This document shows positions 1 to 4,711 of a stretch of 6,418 nt of DNA, piece by piece. This DNA is from Gammaproteobacteria bacterium (GTDB lineage Bacteria > Pseudomonadota > Gammaproteobacteria > Chromatiales > Chromatiaceae), in NCBI GenBank assembly GCA_006227775.1, contig SBFV01000319.1, positions 1 through 6,418 of the forward strand, in the 5' to 3' direction. The notes beneath the pieces were generated by a model. It ran no database searches. It had not been told where the DNA came from and worked only from the letters and a program-made list of their open reading frames with translations. Every line of letters begins with the position of its first letter. Positions within the stretch are counted from its first letter, which is position 1. The translations under genes and the position numbers were made by a program.

Positions 1-347
1 AACACCAGATCACCGTCCTGCTGGCCGAAGACCTTCTCGTGCTGCTCCTGCCACTGGGCGAAGCTGACCAGGGGAACGGCCCAGAGATAGGCCTGGACCG
101 CGCGCTGGAAATCGAGGTTATCGAGCAGCTTTGCGGCGGATGCCTGGTCAGGGAAGCCAGCGATGAAATGCAAGCGCCCCAGTCGGCTCTCGACCTGGTC
201 AGGCGAGGCGATGCCAGGGGGCATGGGTGTTGAGTATTTGAACTGGGGCTCGGCGGGACTGCCGCTGAGCTGTTGGGCCTGGCCAGGGACGGCAAACGCC
301 AGGCAGGCCACCAAGGTGGAAAAACTCAAGAGTTTTCCGTCATACAT
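1..347 (-). CDS. DUF1254-family secreted protein, N-terminal part (cut by window edge)
   Basis: Only the first 115 residues are present; the frame runs open off position 1. The start ATG at 347-345 has an AGGTGA ribosome binding site at 358-353. Residues 1-24 form a signal peptide (Lys5, then a hydrophobic stretch, ending Gly-Gln-Ala), so the product is exported. A Leu-Val-Ala-Cys at 12-15 looks lipobox-like, but the hydrophobic run continues past it, so ordinary cleavage after Ala24 is preferred. Residues 50-95 carry the hallmark of the DUF1254 N-terminal domain: VESRLGRLHF, a GFPD turn, then DNLDFQRAVQAYL. In this family a DUF1214 domain usually follows, giving a much longer protein; that part would lie outside the window. 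The molecular function of DUF1254/DUF1214 proteins is not established. It is the most distal visible gene of the minus-strand cassette, 115 bases beyond the possible small gene at 463-546. Confidence 0.85.
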   Translation of the reverse strand, partial: MYDGKLLSFSTLVACLAFAVPGQAQQLSGSPAEPQFKYSTPMPPGIASPDQVESRLGRLHFIAGFPDQASAAKLLDNLDFQRAVQAYLWAVPLVSFAQWQEQHEKVFGQQDGDLV

Positions 348-378
348 GCGATTCACCTGTCAAAATGGTGGGGTGGTG

Positions 379-446
379 GGCAAGACGATTGGGGTCATCT
401 TGCCCCTTAAGGGGGGCGCCGGTGCTTGGCCGCCCCTCGTCTTGCC
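379..446 (-). other. Structured intergenic segment with competing hairpins
   Basis: GGCAAGACGA at 379-388 is matched by an exact inverted copy, TCGTCTTGCC, at 437-446. A near-identical copy, TCATCTTGCC, lies at 395-404. Read on the minus strand, the arm at 388-379 can therefore pair with either upstream arm. The short version is a 10-bp stem (one G-U pair) around a 6-base loop; the long version encloses everything to 446. Inside lies the 12-base palindrome CCCCTTAAGGGG (403-414) and a further hairpin with GGGGC and GCCCC arms. No T-run follows, so a classical Rho-independent terminator is unlikely. The segment begins 32 bases upstream of the DUF1254 start codon and would be in its leader or the intercistronic RNA. 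The pairing is seen directly; any regulatory, processing or RNA-stability role is inferred. Confidence 0.5.
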
Positions 447-462
447 ATGACTGCCTCGCTGG

Positions 463-546
463 CTACTCTCTGGCTTTTTGTTGGCGTTCCGCCGCCTGCG
501 GTTTACGTTCATCCTCCGGCGTCAACTGGGGCCGATCGATGGTCAT
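463..546 (-). CDS. Possible small charged peptide gene (27 aa)
   Basis: ATG at 546-544 opens a 27-codon frame closed by TAG at 465-463. An AAGAGG motif at 558-553 sits 6 bases upstream of the ATG, as good a ribosome binding site as any in this window. The peptide begins MTIDRPQLTPEDER and is rich in Glu, Arg, Gln and Lys, with no hydrophobic segment, so it would be soluble and cytosolic unless it binds a partner. It lies between the 184-residue secreted protein and the DUF1254 gene, in the same direction. The same frame is also open back to the TGA of the upstream gene (634-636). I recognise no family. A frame this short could be chance, and the case rests on the ribosome binding site and the position. 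Confidence 0.35.
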   Translation of the reverse strand: MTIDRPQLTPEDERKPQAAERQQKARE

Positions 547-633
547 GAATGGCCTCTTAATCAGGGCTGGAATCAGGACCCTTCGGGCCTGGCCGTGATG
601 AGCGAGATACCGACAGGCAGTCCCCGGAGGGGT

Positions 634-1188
634 TCAGTAGACGAAGGCGCGGCGAAAGGCGCGGCGGTCGGCGCCCGCAATGGAAACCGGCGTCAGCGGC
701 ATGCCGATAATGTCGATAAAGAGGGAAACGGGTCCGCCCTCCGTCGGCATTTTGCCCTCCAGAATGCTGACCTGATAACTCAGGTCATCGCCCTTGAGTT
801 CGGGATCGCGCAGGATTACCACGACGTCTTCGACCTCATTCCCCTTCACGATGGAGAGGGTGGCATTGGGGGGATTCGACAGAAAGCTGTCTTTGCCCTG
901 GGACCAGAAGGGTACGAAGCGCGTCGTGTCCATGTGGCCGGCAATCCGCTCCGGGCGGTCGCTGAACATAATGGTGGTCGGGCTGACACCCTTCAGGGTC
1001 AGGTTGCCATCCGCGAAATGGATGGCGCGGGCATTTTGCACGAAGAGAAAGTCGGCTTGCGTTGCCGCCGCGGCGGTCTTGGGCCCTTCTGACTTGGCCG
1101 CTTCCGGGGCCGTCCAGGCGAGGCTGGGGGCCAGCAAGAGGGAGACCAGAAGGGTCGGGGTCATCAGGCGTGAAAATGTTGCGATCAT
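634..1188 (-). CDS. Conserved secreted protein of unknown function (184 aa)
   Basis: Translation gives 184 residues. Residues 1-27 form a Sec-type signal peptide (Arg7, a Leu-rich core at 13-21, cleavage probably after Ala27 in AWTA), followed by a low-complexity Ala/Lys linker to about residue 44. The mature domain spans about 45-170. Blocks that look conserved are FADGNLTLKGVSPTTIMFSD (58-77), RPERIAGHM (78-86), FVPFWSQGKDSFLSNPPNAT (91-110), VVVILRDPELKGDDLSYQV (122-140) and FIDIIGMPLTPVS (157-169). I recall similar proteins annotated as hypothetical in many Proteobacteria, but cannot name a Pfam family. There is no Cys or metal-site pattern and no obvious catalytic motif; alternating residues suggest a beta-rich fold. 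A periplasmic location is inferred. It lies 92 bases after the outer-membrane gene on the same strand, so co-transcription is plausible. The ribosome binding site (AGAGA, 7 bases before the ATG) is weak. Confidence 0.85.
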   Translation of the reverse strand: MIATFSRLMTPTLLVSLLLAPSLAWTAPEAAKSEGPKTAAAATQADFLFVQNARAIHFADGNLTLKGVSPTTIMFSDRPERIAGHMDTTRFVPFWSQGKDSFLSNPPNATLSIVKGNEVEDVVVILRDPELKGDDLSYQVSILEGKMPTEGGPVSLFIDIIGMPLTPVSIAGADRRAFRRAFVY

Positions 1189-1280
1189 CGATGTCTCTGC
1201 TTGGGTTGATTGGAGGATCAGGTAGGGTTGCCCCTGGTCGGGAGCGGATATCCCGCCTTGCCCTGGCGGGTGACGCCCGC

Positions 1281-2132
1281 TTACCAGCGGAAGGTGGCGC
1301 CCAGGGCGGGGCCACCCATGCGCAGGTCCTGCAGCAATTCATGGCCGCTGGTCGAATAGGAGAGGTTGCGATAGACGAGCACGATATCGCCCCAGTCAAA
1401 GCGATAACCCAGCCCCCCCCAACCCTGCCAAGTCCAGTTGGAATAATTGCCCGCCCCGATATCCAGGTAGTAGGGCAGGAACCAGTCGCCCTCAGTGCCC
1501 AGGTTCAGTTCACCGCGGACACCGATGATGCCATCGCAGACATCGAGCTGGTCGGAACTACTCCGGGTGCGATAAAGAAGCCCATCCACCCCAGAGAGCC
1601 TGAGATCCGTGGAGGTATTCAGGCCCAGATAGCGTACCCCGCCAAACACATCCACAGTGCCAATGGCATTGCGAGCCAAGGTATAGCCGCCAATGCCTTC
1701 CCAGACGAATGTCTGGATATCGACCTCGGCTTGCCTGTTCAGGGGGGGCAGTTCAGCCCCGCCAGGCAAACGGATGCTCTGGACTTTGGCATCCTGAGCG
1801 CCAAAATTGGTATAGATCAGGTCCATCGCCAGCGACCAATGACCTTTGCGCGCCTCGAACATACCCATCAGGCCAAAACTCAGATTACTGAGGTAGTTGT
1901 CTGGTTCGACCTCGACCGAGATGCTGGTGGCGAGCCCGAGTGGATGGTCGTACTCCAGTTCCTGCGTGATATTCGGGAACCAGACATAGGGGGTAAAACT
2001 GTAATGCCATTGACCATCAGAGGGATCGGTGCCGGCAGTCACCGCGCTGGTACCCAGAGACAAGACCCCGGCGCAGCCGATGCTGCTGACCAGGAGCAAC
2101 TTTGAGGTTGCCTGATGGAATGAAAATTTCAT
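1281..2132 (-). CDS. Predicted outer-membrane beta-barrel protein (283 aa)
   Basis: The product is 283 residues with a signal peptide at 1-33 (Lys2, Lys11, hydrophobic core 12-28, cleavage after VTA). The mature part looks like a small outer-membrane barrel. It has alternating aromatic/polar strands, beginning WHYSFTPYVWFPNI at 42-55, then FGLMGMFEARKGHWSLAMDL at 86-105 and WEGIGGYTLA at 144-153. Further strands are FGGVRYLGL (163-171), a run WTWQGWGGLGYRFDW (233-247), and a C-terminal strand ending GATFRW. A terminal aromatic residue is the usual signal for barrel assembly by BamA. Proteins with this opening and the 'FEARKG.W' block are generally annotated as hypothetical or outer-membrane barrel proteins; transport or structural function is unknown. 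Start choice: the frame is open upstream to an ATG at 2288, but only the Met at 2132 places a clean signal peptide at the N-terminus. No strong Shine-Dalgarno is visible. This is the promoter-proximal cassette gene, divergent from the AraC-type regulator. Confidence 0.85.
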   Translation of the reverse strand: MKFSFHQATSKLLLVSSIGCAGVLSLGTSAVTAGTDPSDGQWHYSFTPYVWFPNITQELEYDHPLGLATSISVEVEPDNYLSNLSFGLMGMFEARKGHWSLAMDLIYTNFGAQDAKVQSIRLPGGAELPPLNRQAEVDIQTFVWEGIGGYTLARNAIGTVDVFGGVRYLGLNTSTDLRLSGVDGLLYRTRSSSDQLDVCDGIIGVRGELNLGTEGDWFLPYYLDIGAGNYSNWTWQGWGGLGYRFDWGDIVLVYRNLSYSTSGHELLQDLRMGGPALGATFRW

Positions 2133-2223
2133 GAGCGATAGCCGCAATTCTGGGATGAATGCCGTGGGTCGGGAGGGGGAAAGGCGTTTGAGCGCCGGTG
2201 AGGCGGGGCAAGCAGGAGTCCTT

Positions 2224-2229
2224 ATCCTA
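2224..2229 (-). promoter_or_regulatory. Candidate -10 box for the envelope cassette
   Basis: On the minus strand, TAGGAT at 2229-2224 matches the TATAAT consensus at four of six positions. At a 17-base spacing the -35 position reads AACAGG, a poor match. This fits a promoter that needs an activator, and the inverted repeat at 2251-2280 lies just where a class II activator would overlap the -35. The predicted leader before the start codon at 2132 would be about 85 bases. Based on pattern only. Confidence 0.3.
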
Positions 2230-2250
2230 GGCGTTATTCTGAGGGTCCTG

Positions 2251-2280
2251 TTCTCTGCTAGGGCAAAAAATAGCAGAGAC
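2251..2280. promoter_or_regulatory. Inverted repeat, candidate operator
   Basis: TCTCTGCTA at 2252-2260 and TAGCAGAGA at 2271-2279 are exact reverse complements, 9 bp each, around a 10-base spacer containing six A (GGGCAAAAAA). The flanking G2250 and C2280 could extend the symmetry past a one-base bulge. No T-run follows either arm, so it is more likely a protein binding site than a terminator. It lies in the divergent region, beside the candidate promoter of the cassette and upstream of the AraC-type gene. The regulator at 2458 is the first suspect as ligand, although AraC proteins more often use direct repeats, so a different dimeric repressor is possible. Confidence 0.45.
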
Positions 2281-2293
2281 CTTGCCATGGGGC

Positions 2294-2321
2294 TTGACGG
2301 ATAGTGCCAATTTCCTAGGCT
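2294..2321 (+). promoter_or_regulatory. Weak candidate promoter for the AraC-type gene
   Basis: TTGACG at 2294-2299 matches five of six bases of a sigma-70 -35 box. After 16 bases, TAGGCT at 2316-2321 is a poor -10 (three of six). If used, the leader before 2458 would be about 130 bases and would contain the hairpin at 2337-2384. The -10 overlaps the second CCTAGGC copy, so a protein bound there would affect transcription of the regulator. Confidence 0.25.
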
Positions 2322-2336
2322 AGAGCTACGTAAAGC

Positions 2337-2384
2337 CGCCGCGCCTGACCTACTGCCAGGTCGTATGGTTGCGGCGGCGCGGCG
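2337..2384 (+). repeat. Nested inverted repeat in the regulator leader
   Basis: CGCCGCGCC at 2337-2345 pairs exactly with GGCGCGGCG at 2376-2384. Inside it, GACCT at 2347-2351 pairs with AGGTC at 2358-2362 around the loop ACTGCC. The two stems are separated by one base on the 5' side and 13 on the 3' side. In the plus-strand transcript this would form a stable hairpin 74 bases before the AraC-type start codon. There is no downstream T-run to make a terminator. Confidence 0.45.
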
Positions 2385-2457
2385 ATGCCCCACAATGAAG
2401 CCCGAGAGGCGATACCAGACGCCACCCGCCCCGGGGAAAACCCTGGATTGATCAACG

Positions 2458-3531
2458 ATGGCTACACCGAAAAATGCCCTGACGCATTCCGCCCGATGGG
2501 AAAGAAGTCACCGACAGGTCGAGGATCTGCGCGTTCATCCCATCCTCGGCGTTCCGGAGCTGTTGCGCCAACTGGGAGTCGATCCCGCCGCCCTGCTGGC
2601 GCGGGTGGGCATCACCCCGGAACTCCTCGCCGATCAGGACAATCGCCTGCCTTTCGAGAGGGTCGGCTGCCTGCTGGCCGAGAGTGTCCGGGAGACGGGG
2701 TGCGCCCACTTTGGCCTCCTGGTGGGTCAGCGGGCCTCGGCCGCCGTGCTGGGGGTCATCGGCGAACTGGCGTGTCAGGCCCCCACGGTGGAGGTGGGGT
2801 TGCGTCTGCTGTCACTTCATTTTCACTTGCACGACCGGGGCGCGGTCCTGACGCTCCTGCACCGCGGCCCAACCTTGGCGGAGCTGGTCTACACCCTCCA
2901 TGTCCGCGACTTGCCGGGGGCTGCCCAGGTGATGGACGGCGCCCTGGCCATTGGCATGCACCTCATGCGCGGGTTCTGCGGGCCGGCCTGGTCACCGGTG
3001 GAAGTGACCTTCGCCCATGGCCGTCCCGCCAACCTCAATCCCTACCAAAGCTTTTTCCGGGTCCCCTTGCGCTTCGACCAGCGACGTTCCGCCCTGGTGT
3101 TCGCGCGCCACTGGCTGCGGCAACCCATACCGGGCGCGGACCCGCAGGCCTGGGAAGAGCTGACCCGACGGATTGGCCTCCTCAGCTCGGCGAGTCCCCA
3201 TGCCTTCACCGATGCCGTGCGCCAGATCCTGATCGAGTTGATCCTCGGTGGCATCCCCTCCACGGAGCGCATCGCCAGCCTCCTGGGGGTGAGCCGGCGT
3301 ACCCTCTTCCGTCGGCTACAGGCGGAAGGCGGCAGTCTGCAAGGGATTATGAACGAGGTACGGTGCGAGTTGGCCCGGCAGCTACTTCAGGAGTCCCGGA
3401 TGTCCATCGGCGAGATCGCCGCCACCTTGCACTTTTCCGAGCCGAGCGCCTTTACCCGGGCCTTCAAGCAGGCGACGGGCATCACGCCCAGCGCCTGCCG
3501 GGCCGGGGCGGTGGGCTTGCCCGCTGGCTGA
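2458..3531 (+). CDS. AraC-family transcriptional regulator
   Basis: The product is 357 residues, typical of AraC-family regulators with an Arabinose_bd-type (OruR/ArgR-like) N-terminal domain. That sensor domain spans about 25-215 and opens VHPILGVPELLRQLGVDPAA (26-45), followed by RLPFERVGCLLAES (63-76). The C-terminal DNA-binding domain has two helix-turn-helix units. The first is at about 268-288 (RIASLLGVSRRTLFRRL) and the second at about 316-345 (IGEIAATLHFSEPSAFTRAF, then TGITPSACR). The consensus usually ends SP-x-x-YR; here the Tyr is replaced by Cys347. No effector can be read from the sequence. Start choice: an in-frame TGA at 2449-2451 lies 9 bases upstream, so 2458 is the first possible ATG; the ribosome binding site is weak (TGGA, 2444-2447). 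The gene is divergent from the envelope cassette, which suggests that it controls those genes and perhaps itself. The hydrolase downstream on the same strand is a second possible target. Confidence 0.92.
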   Translation: MATPKNALTHSARWERSHRQVEDLRVHPILGVPELLRQLGVDPAALLARVGITPELLADQDNRLPFERVGCLLAESVRETGCAHFGLLVGQRASAAVLGVIGELACQAPTVEVGLRLLSLHFHLHDRGAVLTLLHRGPTLAELVYTLHVRDLPGAAQVMDGALAIGMHLMRGFCGPAWSPVEVTFAHGRPANLNPYQSFFRVPLRFDQRRSALVFARHWLRQPIPGADPQAWEELTRRIGLLSSASPHAFTDAVRQILIELILGGIPSTERIASLLGVSRRTLFRRLQAEGGSLQGIMNEVRCELARQLLQESRMSIGEIAATLHFSEPSAFTRAFKQATGITPSACRAGAVGLPAG

Positions 3532-3557
3532 CCCCTGCCCCCGTTCGTGCGTCAGGT

Positions 3558-3584
3558 ACGGGTCACCCTTCAGGGTCCCCCCGT
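3558..3584 (+). terminator. Possible terminator hairpin after the AraC-type gene
   Basis: ACGGG (3558-3562) pairs with CCCGT (3580-3584), and inside it ACCC (3565-3568) pairs with GGGT (3573-3576) around a TTCA loop. It starts 27 bases after the stop codon. No T-run follows, so it is not a canonical Rho-independent terminator. CCCCCGTTCG also occurs twice here (3538-3547 and 3578-3587), a short direct repeat of unclear meaning. Confidence 0.25.
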
Positions 3585-3778
3585 TCGCCGGCTGGCGGTC
3601 ATAGCGCTTCGTGGCCTCAATCCCGGCTCAGGGCCAGGGTGGACCTGGATCAGCGGGTCGGCCACTGATGCTCCCGCCAGCGGCGTATATTGGTCGAACT
3701 CCTGGCCCGGCAAGTCCCCTGATCCGTCCTTTTCCTCCCCCGCGCCAGTCCTTTACCCTTCATCCGGACCTCATTCCC

Positions 3779-4654
3779 ATGGCTGCACCCATTCCTACCC
3801 AGCTCATCGAGCTTTCTTGCGGCCCACTGGCCTATCGCCGGGGCGGCAGCGGTATCCCGCTGATCCTCATCCACGGCTGGCGTGGGACCTCCAATCACTG
3901 GCAGGAGACGCTGGCGAGCCTGGCGGACATGCGTGAGGTGCATGCCTTCGATCTCCCGGGGCATGGCGACACTCCACCCCGGGACGCCCTGCTCACCCCC
4001 GAGGGGCTGGCGGCCCTGACCCTGGAGTACGCGGATCGCGCCGGCCTGACCGAATTCGACCTCCTGGGTCACTCCTTCGGCGCCGTGGTGGCCGTCGCCG
4101 TTGCCACCCGCCAACCCCGGCGGGTACGCCGCCTTGTCCTGTCCAGCATGGGTCTGGTGCGGAATGACCTGGAACATTTCGCCCTGCTCTATACCCACGG
4201 CGCCCTGAACCTGGCGCTCGGCTGGTGGCGTCCCTGGCTCATGCTGAGCCGATCCTGGGCCGGGATGCGGCGACCCTGGCTGGATTGGGTCAGCGCGAAC
4301 CCGGTTTTGAGCCGCGCGATCGCGGCCCCCTTTCTTCGGCAATGGCCGCTGGACCCGGACCTGGTTCGGGAGGGGGTGCGCGATTTCCTCAACACGGATC
4401 CCCTGTCCGCGCTGGAGATTGCCATCAGCGCCAACAGCGCCCGCTTCAAGGCCGCCATCGCCGGGGTCCGCGGCCCCGTCCTGCTGCTCGGCGGGGATCG
4501 CGATCCCGTTGCCCCCGTATCCGCCGTCGAAGCCTTGGCCCAGTGCCTGCCCGACTGCCGGAAGGTGTACTTCAAGGACTGCGGCCATCTGCCCATGATC
4601 GAGTGGCCTGAGGACTTTCACGCCCAGGTACGGGCTTTTCTCCTGGCCGGGTAG
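3779..4654 (+). CDS. Alpha/beta hydrolase (291 aa)
   Basis: This is a cytosolic alpha/beta-hydrolase-fold enzyme with no signal peptide. The oxyanion-hole motif is LILIHGWRGTSNHW (28-41, His32-Gly33-Trp34). The strand and loop HAFDLPGHGDT follow at 55-65. The nucleophile elbow GHSFG is at 97-101, with Ser99 as nucleophile. A cap region rich in Trp and Leu occupies about 128-225. The acid is probably Asp242 in LLLGGDRDP (235-243), and the base is His270 in DCGHLPMIEWPEDF. The triad is thus complete and the length is normal. Ester or lactone hydrolysis or C-C bond cleavage (MhpC-like) would all fit, and the substrate cannot be told. Start choice: the frame is open back to 3611, but the residues before Met at 3779 are Pro-rich and unlike the family, and the fold's first strand begins soon after 3779. 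The ribosome binding site is weak. A TATATT at 3686-3691 could be a -10 box. It is 247 bases after the AraC-type gene and converges on typA, 57 bases away. Confidence 0.88.
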   Translation: MAAPIPTQLIELSCGPLAYRRGGSGIPLILIHGWRGTSNHWQETLASLADMREVHAFDLPGHGDTPPRDALLTPEGLAALTLEYADRAGLTEFDLLGHSFGAVVAVAVATRQPRRVRRLVLSSMGLVRNDLEHFALLYTHGALNLALGWWRPWLMLSRSWAGMRRPWLDWVSANPVLSRAIAAPFLRQWPLDPDLVREGVRDFLNTDPLSALEIAISANSARFKAAIAGVRGPVLLLGGDRDPVAPVSAVEALAQCLPDCRKVYFKDCGHLPMIEWPEDFHAQVRAFLLAG

Positions 4655-4663
4655 GCCGGTCAG

Positions 4664-4699
4664 TCCCCAAGGTCAAGGGCGGGTGGCGTCTCCTGGGGA
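4664..4699. terminator. Weak hairpin between convergent genes
   Basis: TCCCCAAGG (4664-4672) pairs with CCTGGGGA (4692-4699), with one bulged A and a 19-base loop. It lies in the 57-base gap between the converging hydrolase and typA genes, where a bidirectional terminator would be expected. There are no T-runs on either side and the loop is long, so this is a suggestion only. Confidence 0.25.
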
Positions 4700-4711
4700 T
4701 GATGGCTCGGG

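Larger units (their letters stand above)
2133..2457. other. Divergent intergenic control region
   Basis: This 325-base gap separates the minus-strand outer-membrane gene from the plus-strand AraC-type gene. It has AT-rich islands in an otherwise GC-rich window, at about 2221-2330. It holds an inverted repeat (2251-2280), two copies of CCTAGGC (2226-2232 and 2314-2320), a candidate -10 box facing the cassette, a weak candidate promoter facing the regulator, and a nested hairpin (2337-2384). I see no convincing protein-coding gene in it. Short open frames on both strands lack ribosome binding sites. Confidence 0.6.

Noticed and set aside
478..1092. Plus-strand 204-codon open frame opposite the 184-aa gene.
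   Set aside because: It is a shadow of the secreted protein on the other strand and has no recognisable domain.
1062..2105. Plus-strand 347-codon open frame opposite the outer-membrane gene.
   Set aside because: It is antisense to a gene with a signal peptide and barrel pattern, with no ribosome binding site or family resemblance. Long antisense frames are expected in GC-rich coding DNA.
2133..2288. N-terminally extended start for the outer-membrane protein at the ATG at 2288 (52 extra residues).
   Set aside because: No ribosome binding site, the extension is Arg/Pro-rich, and it would bury a clean signal peptide that starts at 2132.
2292..2308. Minus-strand TTGGCAC as a sigma-54 promoter.
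   Set aside because: The -24 half looks right but the -12 half reads GTCAA instead of TTGC.
2385..3668. Plus-strand 427-codon open frame overlapping the AraC-type gene.
   Set aside because: The composition is Pro/Arg/Gly-rich shadow sequence; the AraC frame carries the helix-turn-helix motifs.
3611..3778. Earlier starts for the hydrolase (Met at 3611 or 3668).
   Set aside because: The extension is Pro-rich, unlike the family, and has no ribosome binding site.
3650..4621. Minus-strand 323-codon open frame opposite the hydrolase.
   Set aside because: It is antisense to a hydrolase with a full catalytic triad and has no domain of its own.
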